This document shows, one piece after another, positions 54,244 to 64,000 of a DNA stretch of 64,000 nucleotides (its first letter is position 1; each line of letters starts with the position of its first letter). The DNA comes from Zingiber officinale (taxonomy: Eukaryota > Streptophyta > Magnoliopsida > Zingiberales > Zingiberaceae). The position numbers were made by a program, and so were the translations under genes. The DNA lies in assembly GCF_018446385.1 (NCBI RefSeq), contig NC_055986.1, positions 26,770,302-26,834,301 of the forward strand, read 5' to 3'. The notes under the pieces are model-generated. The model saw only the letters and a list, made by a program, of their open reading frames with translations, had not been told where the DNA came from and searched no databases.

Positions 54244-54589
54244 TCCCTGACACCTTACTTTCCTCCGTACTTCTGATTGGCGGGGCGATGTTTCTATGGG
54301 GCTCGTGTGGCATCCCACGTGGTCATCCTCCCTCATTTGTTAGCTATATAAGGTTAGCGATGGTAAGTAACAACTTGATTTTTTTTTCTCTCGTAGAGAT
54401 GTCACTCTTCTCCCTTGAGCAATATCTAGCTCAATACTGACTTGACCATCAAATAGGTCAACCATGTCGTACCCCCCGACTCATGTTGATTCGCAAGATT
54501 TTGACACTCAACCACTCGAAAGACGAATACGATTACAGTTCTGAAAGAAAGTAGAGATGAGGAGAACACCATCGTTCAATTTTTTTTAG
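54244..54589. other. Intergenic stretch
   Basis: No credible ORF, RNA gene or repeat end was seen in this stretch; it separates the degenerate LTR from the SINE pair. Confidence 0.4.
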
Positions 54590-54872
54590 TTGACATTAGG
54601 TTCTAACTTATGCCGACTAATCCTGGGGTGAGCAGTCCGATCTCATGGAAGTTTTTTCACCAGCTACCAGAAGAAATCGGGAAGTACTCACAGTGAATGA
54701 CCCATCATCCCAGCTTTCTTAAGTCAACCATTAAAGAAAATTTATCTGTTAATTTACTGAAGCTGAGACTTGATCCTTAGATACATAGGAAATAGTTAAG
54801 ACTCGATCCTTAGATATATGAGAAACTGAGAAAGCGCCTTGCCATTGCATCATTTCCCTAGGGCACACCATC
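54590..54872 (-). mobile_element. tRNA-derived SINE, copy 1
   Basis: Read on the minus strand it has an A-box-like CAATGGCAAGGCGC (54833-54848 region) and a B-box-like GGATCGAGTCTT (54799-54811). It then repeats a segment of about 34 bp with a second B-box-like GGATCAAGTCTC (about 54765-54776). The body matches copy 2, including CACCCCAGGATTAGTC. Confidence 0.6.
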
Positions 54873-54889
54873 ATTCTGTATTTTTATTT

Positions 54890-55172
54890 ATATATTTATT
54901 TTATTATATTTTAGTTGACACTAGGTATCCTGTTTATGTTGACTAATCCTGGGGTGACCAGCCTAACTTCATGAAAGTTTCCCATGGACCACCAGAGTAA
55001 ATCAAAAAGTGCTCGCAGCGAACGACCTATCAGCCAGCGTTCTTAGGTCAACCGTCCATTAAGAGAAATTGATCCATTAATTCAATGAAACTGGGACTCG
55101 ATTCTTAGATCCTTGGGAAACTAAGAAGGTGCTCTACCGATGCATCATTGTTCTGAGAGCACACCATCATTT
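54890..55172 (-). mobile_element. tRNA-derived SINE, copy 2
   Basis: On the minus strand TCGGTAGAGCACC (55128-55140) is a tRNA-like A box and GAATCGAGTCCCA (55092-55105) a B box, at tRNA-like spacing. The body matches copy 1 with moderate divergence, and the 3' end runs into an A/T-rich tail (54875-54910). Confidence 0.65.
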
Positions 55173-55205
55173 AGTATTAGAGTAAAAGGTGAAGTCGTCA
55201 CCTTA

Positions 55206-55603
55206 GAGCATCCACATTAACTTCCCTAAACACAAAATTTACCTTAAATTTTATATTTTATGTAAAATTAATCTTTGCATCAACTATCCTATTAATTTCC
55301 TAAATTTAAATTTTATGAATAGTATTTCTCTAAATTTTAAAAATGAAATCCATTTATTAAATATTAAAATATTATTTAATTTGGGAGAGAGAAATAAAGA
55401 CAATGGATTGGATAATAAAAAGTAAATATTACATAGGGAGAGAAAAAATAATTTAAAAAATGGAAAAAAATAATAAAATAAAGATAATAGAAATTTTAGA
55501 TTAGTTGATGTGGCGTGCTATGAAAATGATTATCTAAATTTAACAAAGTTTATGATTTAGGTTAAATTTTAAAGATATTATAGAGAAATTGATGTAGATG
55601 CTC
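55206..55603. mobile_element. Tourist-like MITE (Harbinger type), 398 bp
   Basis: The left end GAGCATCCACATTAACTTCC and the inverted right end GAGCATCTACATCAATTTCT pair over about 22 bp with four mismatches. The 3-bp target duplication TTA (55203-55205 and 55604-55606) is perfect. The interior is AT-rich and non-coding. Confidence 0.85.
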
Positions 55604-55606
55604 TTA

Positions 55607-56272
55607 ATGGCCCCTCCAGGGCGATTCCATTGTACTCTTTGTAAGGGGTATATCCGGAAGGGAATTTGTCTTAGCGCAGCAATCCTTTTCATGGAGAGGT
55701 CAGATGCATAGTGAGACATTTTGTACTTATTAAAAATTAGAGTAAAAAATAATATTGCTCATCCTCAACATCCGGTATCAATATTCTCATAATAAAATAT
55801 AAAAACACAAATCACAAGGCTATTTTATCCTTTATATATGTAACAAAAGGTGATTTATTCTCCTAGTGCTCCCGTCAATTTGTACCTAGATAAACATGAA
55901 GAAAGTAAATTACGGATGATTATTAACCATTAGTATAGATGACCAATACATTAAAAAAAAAAAAAATACTTAAATGAGCCATGTTTAGACTAAGACTTTA
56001 TATAATAATACCTTATATTTTACGATCGCATTACCCATATCAGACTATTTTATCTTTAATACAGTTATCCTTTGCTTAGGAAAGATGATGCACCAACGAA
56101 ATATATTTTGCGTCCGCTGGAACATTTCGATAGTCAATTCAATTGCATGCCGACGTTTCCTTTACTACTCTTGTAAAGTTGTTTACCTTCATCCTTCACG
56201 CCGAACATGGAGCCCTCACCGTTGAAGGGTCGCCTACCATTAATGCCCATTCCCATTCCTCTCGCTTGCTGC
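55607..56272. other. Intergenic and upstream region of the LAZY1-like gene
   Basis: Mixed AT-rich sequence. GCGATTCCATTGTACTC and GGGGTATATCCGGAAGGG near 55620-55660 look like part of an old repeat. No gene was recognised; the last few hundred bases presumably hold the promoter of the downstream gene. Confidence 0.4.
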
Positions 56273-56279
56273 TATATAT
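56273..56279 (+). promoter_or_regulatory. Likely TATA box of the LAZY1-like gene
   Basis: TATATAT in GCTGCTATATATTTCC, about 60 bp before the ATG. The position suits a core promoter with a short 5' UTR. Confidence 0.55.
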
Positions 56280-56334
56280 TTCCTTCCTCGTTCTTGTTCC
56301 CTTCCAATCCGAAGAGCTATATCAGCCAGTCAAG

Positions 56335-57913
56335 ATGAAGGTACGTACGCATCTTCTTCTTCAATATTCTAATTATCTTGCAATAGTGTTGAACGATATG
56401 TCGTGTTTCCACCTTAATCACCTTGTGATTTAATTTGTAAACATCTGTGCTGGTGAATGGTTCGTGTTATTGATGTTGTACAGCTGCTGGGTTGGATGCA
56501 TCGGAAGTTCCGGCAGAACGGCGGCGAGGAGTTGAAGGACTCGGGAGGCGCGGCCGGTATGCATTTCCGTATATTGATTATTAATGTTTCCTTGAGCGTT
56601 AAAATCTTAGTTGATTAACCGTACGCCTTGCACTTGCGTGCGTACGGTCGCCGGTCGCTGGTTGTGGTAGATCGATTTTTGGGCTGACGGATGTTCGATC
56701 GTCTACATGCGTCGCAGGCGGCACTTGTAATCGCCACTCCGGACGTCCGTCACTGGACCTCGACCTCAACCGCCGCCGCTTCCATTATGACCCTTTGAAG
56801 GCGAGAAGTCTTCGCCTCCACGTTGAGGCTCTCGATGACTGCGGCGGCGGCGGCGGCGGCGGGGAGGATCCGATTGTGGAGGAGTTTTTCGAGGGACTGC
56901 TCACTATCGGAACCCTGGGAGTAGGGACGGGGCCGATCGAGGAGAAGAGGGAGGAAGAGGAGATGGAGGAGTTGGCGGTGACCGAGCGGGTCGACGGCAA
57001 GCCTTTGCTTGCCGCGCCGGAGGAGGTCGCGGTCGTCGCGATCCCTGCGGCTCTGGAGGCCATTGCGGAGAAGGAGGCGGAGGCGACGACGGAGACGGAC
57101 CTGATCATGGTGAGCGAGGAACTGGAGAAGGTGCTGACGGCGGAGGAAGAGAAGGCCGGAGGCCGGATGTCCTCCGCTCGCTCGAGCCACGCCGGCGCGG
57201 CGGCGTGTCCGCTCCAGGGGTTCCTCTTCGGTTTACCCGTCGAGGCGGCGGAGACGGTGCTGATGGAGGCGGAGGCCGCTGGTGGCTCGCGGAAGGAAAG
57301 GCGGGCCTCCCTGGGGGAGCTGTTCATGATGAGCCGGATCACCGAGGAAGGGGAAGCCAAGTTCGCCGGAGGCGACGACGGGGAAGGCAAGCTGACCGCG
57401 CCTGAGATGTGTTTGACCAAGAAAAAGCCGACGAAGCAGCGGGGAAGGAAAGGATCGCCGGTCGACGGCGCTAATGCATTTAACGGCTCGACCATGGAGA
57501 AGAAGTTTCAAAAGGTACGGCGCGAGATTTCCATGCAGTTAATTACATGCTTCAAGCTACAGAGCTAGCTAGCAATCTCTTCGTATTTCCATGTTTCAGA
57601 TCCTTCAATTGTTCCACAAAAAAGTGCACCCCGAGAGCTCCATCATGTCTAAGAAACCTTCAAAGAGTGCCCGTAAAACTGAGAAAATCTCCACTTCAAA
57701 GGCGACGATCAGGAAAGAAAACAGTTCCATCTCCAACTTCTCCAATGCTCCATCATCGGCTTCGAGTGGCAAGAACAACAGAGGGCACTGGATCAAGACA
57801 GATGCAGAATGTAAGTATATACACAAATCCATGCGAGTATTAATTCTTCTGATTCTGCCATTGATGCAGTGCTAGTTTACTATGAGCTTCCAGATTTGGT
57901 GCTGGAGCTGTAG
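56335..57913 (+). CDS. LAZY1: LAZY1-like IGT-family gravitropism protein (5 coding exons, about 368 aa)
   Basis: IGT/LAZY proteins link gravity sensing to asymmetric auxin flow and set shoot or tiller angle. Coding exons: 56335-56340 (ATGAAG only), 56484-56556, 56718-57514, 57600-57810, 57894-57913. The tiny first exon is a hallmark of the family. Conserved blocks in order: MKLLGWMHRKFRQN (1-14), the IGT motif EGLLTIGTLG (about 85-94), EELEKVL, CPLQGFLFG, SLGELF, FQKILQLFHKKVHPE and the C-terminal DAEYLVLEL, the CCL motif that in LAZY proteins binds RLD partners. A Lys/Arg-rich KKKPTKQRGRK may be a nuclear signal. A seven-Gly run and acidic repeats are local features. An alternative in-frame acceptor at 57870 would replace YLVLEL with a longer end. 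All blocks are intact, so it is likely functional. The symbol is by similarity; orthology is not proven. Confidence 0.92.
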
Positions 57914-58611
57914 AAGAAAGGATCAGTCTATGAAGTGAGTGTGAGGTATTTTGATGGGATTAATAAATTATGCATGTGGATCACTTAGCTTGTTTACAAC
58001 TAAAGTTTACTCTTCTGTATCATGTTTGAATGTGGCCTGAATAAACTAGTGCTTGCTTTATTTATTTCGATAATGGATAGCAAATCTGTCGATTCTCTTT
58101 AGTTGTGAACCCATGCAGTATGTGTTTCTAGTGCATGACCTCACATGAGAAATAGATTTTTCAACAGCCTTTCTCAGTGTTTGTAATTGTAAGATCTAGG
58201 TGTCCTTTTATATCCACTTGAGAAATAGATGGAGTCAAGATATTGTAAACAAGATCTAATCTTTTCATACTCGGCAGCCTTAAGTCGAGTCGTTTTCATT
58301 ATATTAAAATTATCATTTACTAAACTTTTTGCAACTTCAATTTCACCAAAACCTTGCTTATCTGAAAGTCCAAGACAGCAGTGGGAAAGTGGCATGGAGC
58401 CACCGACTCATTTGCCAGAGACCTCTAACAAGTAAAGGACAGAAGAGATTGTGATGGCAGACGTGATTGTTCATAAGAAAAGACCAGTCTGGATCCAACC
58501 CAAAAGCTTCAAGTAATTGTGACTTAACTTGGGTGGCCTCCTCATCACAATTGACATCTTTCTTTATCACAAAAACACTAATTATATCGATTGATGGGGT
58601 GAGCTAGCCAT
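57914..58611. other. 3' flank of the LAZY1-like gene
   Basis: The presumed 3' UTR with AATAAAC at about 58041. Beyond about 58170 two short minus-strand frames overlap but show no known domain. No other gene is called. Confidence 0.4.
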
Positions 58612-60340
58612 TAATTCCATGGTCCAATGACGGAAATGGTCAAATATACTAGCGGTTAAGTAACATGCCGAAGTTTTAGTGCGAGCTAGGTATGAATTCC
58701 ATGGTCCAATGACAAAAATGGTGGGAAACAGTGTCAGCTTTTCGTTTGTCCTAAAATTAATTCCGAAACCTTCTAGTGCGGTTAAGTTAAATGCCGAAGT
58801 TTTAAGTGTGAGTTAGAAAATACGGTCGATGTGGAGGTCAAAATTTAAAGTGATGTTAGGAAATCGACGGTCTCACTAAAGTTAGCCCAGTTGGTATCAA
58901 CTACCGAGTGGGTCCGATTAGCTCGGAGATTCATCTAAGTAAATCGTTCGCCCGACTAGGATCATTATAGAGGGAACATCAAATACTCATAATTATGACT
59001 AAATGAATGCTAGATCGATCGGACCAACTATTTGATCGTGTAAGAAACAACCTACTGAGCCGAGGGACTACGTAGAATAACAACCTCGAGCGACCATGCA
59101 AGGAATCCCGCCCGAGCGGCTCACTTGCTCGCCAAACAATGAGACCTCTTCCGTATCTCGTCATATCCTTCTGGAAGGTAGTGACATCGATAACATAGCA
59201 TGATCAACAGGCAAATCGTACTATGAAAGTTTCTACTGTTATGTCAAAAATTTGCACGCTTTGTGAAGATATAGTGTTAGAGACACATTCTTGACCTGTC
59301 TTTTCATAGGACAGTTGGGAAAATGTGCACGCACCTTGAGAAGCATGTACGTCACTTACTGGAGCACTATATGAAGGAGGATTCATACATCGACAGAAGT
59401 ATGTCTTATGTGTTATTTGTTCTTAATCTCTCGTTGCTGCTATATTCTTTCACTGTCTTTCTATTATTATGATGATTAACTTGAGCATCGGAGGACAACA
59501 TCTAGAACCATTTTCCTAACTCAGCATTAACGCTCTTTGTATTATAGAATCTCCACATAATGAATTGAGGAGTCACATCTTCAACCAATCGTCTTCATCA
59601 TTTTCGAAGAGGATCAATTATGAATTTTATGGTCCAATGACTGAAATGGTGGAAAATAGTGTTAGTTTTTCGTTTGTCTAAAAATTAATCTTGAAAATTT
59701 CTCATAAAAAATCTAAATGAGATGAATTTTGAAAATTTTAATTCAAGAGTTTTTTTCCCTTAAACGTGGAGTTGATAATTAATAATAAAATAATATTATA
59801 TATTTAATCCTTTCTAAATAATTTAAAAATAAATTATTTAATAAAATATTTAATTATAATATTTGATTTCAGGAATGGTTAGTAATAATTAAAGTTGTAT
59901 ATATTTTTTTAAAATAAATATATTAAATAAGTTAAAAAAATATACAAATGATTATAATTAAATTAAAATTTATAAATTAATTAAATATTAAATGAAAATG
60001 ATAAATTTAATTAAATTAAAAATCATAATTTAATTAATTTATATATAAAGATATTAAATAAATAATAATAAATAAAGATATGTCATTTATAACGTGGGCT
60101 CACAATAAAGTTATATAGAGGTTTTTTAATTGTTAAAGATAATAATATTTGATATAGTATTAATGTAATATATTGGAATAAAAAAAATTATTGAGAGGTT
60201 TAACAAAGGGAAGGTCATTGAAGGGGCCTTAATAAAATGCCGAAATTTTCGGTGTCAGTTGGAATTCCATGGTCCAATGACAGAAACGGTGGAAAATAGT
60301 GTCGCTTTTCGTTTGTCCTAAAGATTCTGCTGGAAGTTCT
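58612..60340. repeat. Diverged tandem repeat (about 125-bp unit), split by a solo LTR and AT-rich DNA
   Basis: The phrase GAATTCCATGGTCCAATGAC, followed by GAAA-GGTGG and CTTTTCGTTTGTCCTAAA, occurs near 58614, 58691, 59622 and 60262. ATGCCGAAGTTTTAGTG-type text occurs between copies. This implies at least four tandem copies of one unit. LTR A (58830-59617) lies between copies 2 and 3, and AT-rich sequence (59760-60200) interrupts copy 3. Confidence 0.65.
58830..59617 (+). repeat. LTR A: degenerate solo LTR of the Ty3/Gypsy family
   Basis: It aligns by eye with LTR B (61010-61855): GGAGGTCAAA start, CCCGAGCGGCTCAC, TTTGCACGCTTTGTGAAG, AACTTGAGCATCGGAGGAC and CTTCATCATTTTC end. It is followed by tandem-repeat DNA, not a primer site, so it is a solo copy. 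Confidence 0.65.
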
Positions 60341-61009
60341 TGAAATACGAGTTCTCTCCTCTTAAAATAATAGTTCTAAAATCAAAAAGCCTTTAAAATT
60401 ATAACAAAAAAGCGAGAGAGCAAAGCAAGTCAGTGTTTTAATGATAAATATTTTTTTTAAAAAAAATGATCGCTTTGTAAACTTTCGCTTTTTACGGCAA
60501 ATAATACACTTTCTTCTAAAACAGAGCCTTGAGATTAAAAGGCTCCGGCTGCTACTTTCCCCAGCTTCATCGTCGCCCTAAGGCCCCTAACCGCTCCGTT
60601 CTTCTCCCCGGTAACTGACGCTCATGTGGCGCTCCCGGACATCGGCGTTCGCCTATAATGGGAACCCCTCGGCTCATTGTGGAGCCCGCAAAGGGCCAAA
60701 GTAATGAAAGGATGAGATGATCCAATATTCTCAATAGACAAGTTACTGCAAACAACATCAAGATAGATAATGTATCCCAATATATATCAAATAACCATCA
60801 TGATTATTAAGCATATCTTAATATATAGATTTATATAAATTAATAATAGATTATTACAAAGCATTTTTTTTTAACATGACATTATATATACATATATAGT
60901 GCATGAAAACCGAATCCTTCAAGTGAGCATGTACTTGTTAACCAACATATATTGATGCGACAATAAAAGGGTCTATTAAGAAGGGATCAAGGGTAGAGAT
61001 AATAATTTA
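60341..61009. other. AT-rich intergenic stretch
   Basis: It contains one GC-richer island (60540-60700) with a 64-codon minus-strand frame of no recognisable family, then AT-rich sequence to the Gypsy LTR. Nothing else is supported. Confidence 0.4.
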
Positions 61010-61855
61010 TATGGAGGTTAAAGTTAGGACGATCAATATTAAAAAATAAACAGATTGATCAGAAGTGGATCGAACAGATGTTAACTCCAATTATCGATCG
61101 GAGCTGAAGGGTCTGATCAGCCACAAAGCTCATTTTAATAGATCTCTTGTCCGATCAGAGTTCAATGGAGAAAGAACGCCAGAGGGGCACAACTGACCAA
61201 GTGAGTGCCAGGCCGACCGGATCTCATGTCCGGTCGAGTAAGACATCACCTACCGAACCAAGGTACTACGAAGAAAAGCAGTGGAGATCGACCGTGTGGT
61301 GGAGTCCCGGCTGAGCAGCTACCCCGCTTGGCCGAACAGGGGGACCCTTTCCATATCTCTTAGTATCCCTTTGGGAAGTAATGTCGCTGACAACAGGGTA
61401 TGGTCAATAGGTAAATCGTACGATAAAAGCTTCTACTGTCATGTAAGGGATTTGCATGCTCTGTTAAGGTATGGTGTAAGAGATACTTTTCTGGTATGTC
61501 CTTTCATAAGACGGTTTGGAGAACATGCCCACGTCTTGAGGAGCGTGCACGTCATCTACTATAACACTATATAAAGGGGGTCCATATATCAGCAGAGGTA
61601 TATGTTATTCGTTATTTTCGCTTCTGCTTTTACTGTTACTACGTTGCTACATTGCTCTGCCTTCTTTCTACTATTTCGATAATTGACTTGAGATTCGGAT
61701 GGCCAACGTCGGGACCCCTTCCCTGGCCCGACACTGACATTATGTGTGTTGCAGATCCGAGCAAAGTCTTCACAAGATCGAAGTGAAGCCTTCATGAGGT
61801 CAACAGAGGAGCTACATCCTCAGCTAACCTTCTTCACCATTTTAAGATAAGATCA
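61010..61855 (+). repeat. LTR B: 5' LTR of the Gypsy element
   Basis: It runs from about TATGGAGGTTAAAG to GATCA before the primer site. A TATA-like CTATATAAAGGGGG lies at about 61567-61580, and TGACTTGAGATTCGG (61684-61698) is the family motif near the 3' part. The left boundary is set by alignment with LTR A. Confidence 0.7.
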
Positions 61856-61857
61856 TA

Positions 61858-61875
61858 TTGGCGATGTCTGTGGGA
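61858..61875 (+). other. Primer-binding site of the Gypsy element
   Basis: TTGGCGATGTCTGTGGGA resembles the TGGCGCCGTCTGTGGGA primer site of Tat-like Gypsy elements, with changes at two to three positions. Confidence 0.75.
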
Positions 61876-61901
61876 ACATATCCTGTATCTAAGACGTGGA
61901 G

Positions 61902-63247
61902 ATGGAGGACGCTGGATGACTCACGACGGTGATGCTGACCAAAGAGGAGTTGGATATTGCTGATACAAGTCAGGCAACCAAAATGCTGGAGCAGCAACAA
62001 TAGGCGATGACCGAGCAACACGTAAATGAACCCGCGGCGTCAGCAGCGGGATAGCAGGACAGATATAGAGATCGAGCAGAGAATATATCCATTTTGGAGC
62101 AGAATAAGAAGCCGACTGACACATACGGGGAGGCGCCAAATGTGTCGATCTCCTTTTATCGGGCGTTGTTCCATACTCCTTCAGAGGAACAAAGTCGAGC
62201 GGACAGGGAGCAAAGATCATCTTCAGACGATGTGCCCGTTCGGGATGTGCAGAAAGGAAAAGTACCAAGAACCGATGATTCATCTGAACAGATCAATCGA
62301 CAGTTCTCTCAAGGATCCTGGATGACCTACTACCCCAACATTATACTCCATTGATGATCGGGGAATACAATAGGACAACTAATCCAGAGGATCATTTGAT
62401 CAGATTCGACAACACAGCCACACTCTATCAGTACACCGATGGAGTGAAATATCGAGTCTTCCTCACCACTCTCTCTGGATCAGTGTAATGGTGGTTCAAG
62501 CAACTGTTGATCGGATCAATCCATAGCTTCAAGGACTTCTGAGCGGCATTCCTGCATCATTTTACTAGTAGTCACTGTTACTAAAAGACGAGCGTTAATT
62601 TGTTCGCGGTGAAGCAAGGGCCTAAGGAGGCGTTGAGGGCCTACATCAAGCGGTTCAACCGGGTGGTCATTGATATCCCATCAGTCACCCCAGAGGTATT
62701 GGTGAATGCCTTCTTGCAGGGGTTGACTGAAGGAGAATTCTTTCACTCACTCATCCGGAGGCTACCAAAAGATTTCGATCACCTGCTCATGTGCACCATC
62801 GAGTACATAAACGTGGAGGAGGCTCAAGCCACACGAAGGAAGGAAGTATCCGCTGAGCAGATTGCTGCTCCTAAACGGTGACAAGCTAATAATAATCAGC
62901 CACCAAAGGGCCCTCGGTCGGTGGCAGCACAGCTGCACCAGGAGCCCTGAACTCATGTCGTGCAATATGTAGCAATAGATTAACCAAAAGTTGCAAGAGG
63001 CAGGCTGTGGACAATGTTGTTTTCTCCTTCATCAATCGGTGTGCAGAATACACGGGACTGCTATGACCTGAGGCCAGTCACAAGCCAACCGATTCCTCCA
63101 AGATACTGTCATCACTCACCAACTACCGATCGATGTCATCGACGCTGGTCGGACGAACAAAGAGAAGAAGAGAGACCGACGGACGAGCAGCGCCATCGCC
63201 AGCCTCAGCGAAGGGGAAACACAAGTCCTACCCAAGCTTCTGCTTAA
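61902..63247 (+). pseudogene. Broken Gypsy gag
   Basis: Recognisable blocks of the retrotransposon gag family are NPEDHLIRFDNTATLYQYTD (62375-62435), the RVFLTTLSGS core, FAVKQGPKEALRAYIKRFN (62600-62660), LVNAFLQGLTEGEFFHSLIR and EYINVEEAQATRRKE. An Arg/Gln-rich tail ends near 63247. Stops at many places, for instance between SGS and WWFKQ, prevent translation. The longest open piece is 62600-62881. Confidence 0.82.
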
Positions 63248-63372
63248 TAGACTAGACCCTCAGCTTGGAAGGAGGAAAACCGAAGCAACGCTGCACGGGG
63301 CGAAATAAGAATGATCACCGCGGGTCAATCGATGGTGATTCTAATCGAGCAAGGAAGTCGCACGCCCAATAA

Positions 63373-63947
63373 TTGGAGATACATGCTGTGGGATGCAGCA
63401 AAGAGAAGGTCGAGAGACCAGAGATCAATTTTGGCCCTCGAGACCTAGAGGGAGTGGAGACCCCTCATGACAATGTCTTGATCATCCGAGCGGTAATAGT
63501 TAATTATACTATTCATCAAACTTTTGTGGATACATGCGGCTCAGTGAATATCATCTTCAATAAGGCATTCGACCTACTGCAGATCGACTGGAGCGAATTG
63601 TAGCCCATGATGAGTTCGTTGTATGAGTTCACGGGCAATGAAGTATTGCCGATTAGCCAGATCCGTCTAGTCATATCGCTTGGAGAGGAGCCTCTCGAGA
63701 GGACAAGGACCATGAACTTCATCGTGGTTGATGCGATGTTCGCCTACAATGTAATATTGGGTCGACTGACCCTAAACAAGTTTCGCGTTGTAGTGTCCAC
63801 CTTCTGCTAGAAGATCAAGTTTCCAGTGGACAATGTGGTTGGCAAAGTCAAGAGTGACCAATTGGCCACTCCGCGGTGCTACGTTGAGATGGTCAAGTCA
63901 GAGGCTAAAGCTGCGCGGAAGACCCAACATTTAGCGCCTCCCCACCA
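63373..63947 (+). pseudogene. Broken Gypsy aspartic protease region
   Basis: The sequence reads INFGPRDLEGVETPHDN, then HQTFVDTCGSVNIIF where a retroviral-type protease has DTG(A/S)S. The Gly of the catalytic DTG triad is now Cys (codon 63535-63537). A stop at 63601 interrupts ELQPM, then SLYEFTGNEVLPISQIRL and YNVILGRLTLNKFR follow to another stop near 63808. ILGR is the conserved second protease motif. Downstream text continues to 63947 without an open frame. Confidence 0.8.
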
Positions 63948-64000
63948 TCATGGAGGAACTGCATGCGCTAGTTTATGATGAAAAGGAGGAAGTTCAGATC

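Larger units (their letters stand above)
61010..64000 (+). mobile_element. Ty3/Gypsy element (Tat/Retand-like), 5' part, decayed; right end outside window
   Basis: 5' LTR B (61010-61855), a primer site, gag and the start of pol (protease) follow in order. The gag type with an EDHLIRFDNTATLYQY block and the TTGGCG-NGTCTGTGGGA primer site fit Gypsy elements of the Tat group. Both gag and protease contain several stops, so this copy is dead. Confidence 0.8.

Noticed and set aside
56750..57495. Long antisense and alternate-frame ORFs (up to 236 codons) over the LAZY1-like exon 3
   Set aside because: This GC-rich exon is open in several frames; only the + frame shows the conserved LAZY1 blocks and correct splice phases.
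58174..58570. Short minus-strand frames after the LAZY1-like gene
   Set aside because: Two overlapping frames of about 70 codons with no recognisable motif; not enough to call a gene.
60567..60761. 64-codon frame in a GC-rich island
   Set aside because: Arg/Pro-rich chance frame, no family or start context to support it.

Overview
This window is a transposon-rich piece of a flowering-plant nuclear genome. It shows split genes with GT-AG introns, LTR retrotransposons with tRNA-type primer sites, SINEs, a MITE and a CACTA transposon. Both intact host genes have very GC-rich first or large exons, and the receptor kinase has AT-rich later exons. That 5'-to-3' GC gradient is typical of commelinid monocots. 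A Zingiberales-type monocot is plausible but not proven from sequence alone.

Only two host genes look intact. The first is an S-domain (G-type lectin) receptor-like kinase at 12911-15907 on the + strand, with 7 coding exons and about 826 aa. The second is a LAZY1-like IGT-family gravitropism gene at 56335-57913 on the + strand, with 5 coding exons, a six-base first coding exon and about 368 aa.

Left part (1-12.1 kb): a minus-strand gag-only Copia element (R0, partial) lies beside a complete gag-only Copia element (R6, 4429-11047, TSD CCAGC). R6 sits inside an older LTR (R7). After the receptor kinase come a tRNA-type SINE and a Harbinger-like element carrying only the Myb/NAM-associated ORF.

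Centre (19350-52216): one nested stack of transposons. R3 (TSD CGACA/CGACG) contains R2 (20721-38114, TSD GTTAC), R4 (38404-42465, TSD ATATC/GTATC) and a CACTA element (46602-51414, TSD TTT). R2 contains a solo LTR, S1 (23249-25065, TSD ATGAG), and element R1 (25829-37535, TSD GTTTT/GTTAT). R1 contains R5 (31724-35740, TSD CTATG). R3 > R2 > R1 > R5 is four insertions deep. Every Copia-type element here keeps gag (often broken) but has no visible protease, integrase, reverse transcriptase or RNase H.

The CACTA element is the most striking object. It has no transposase but carries, with introns, fragments of two unrelated host genes in the same orientation: a truncated 2/2 haemoglobin (GLB3 type) and a TOPLESS-related WD40 corepressor.

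Right part (52.2-64 kb): a degenerate LTR, two minus-strand SINE copies, a Tourist-like MITE, the LAZY1 gene, a diverged tandem repeat split by a solo Gypsy LTR, and the 5' end of a decayed Ty3/Gypsy element (LTR, primer site, gag, protease) running off the window.

A second unusual theme is that several unrelated LTR families have promoters built from palindromes. The TATA box lies at the centre of an inverted repeat whose stem differs between families, and GGGATAAA/TTTATCCC and GGCGCC palindromes lie upstream.
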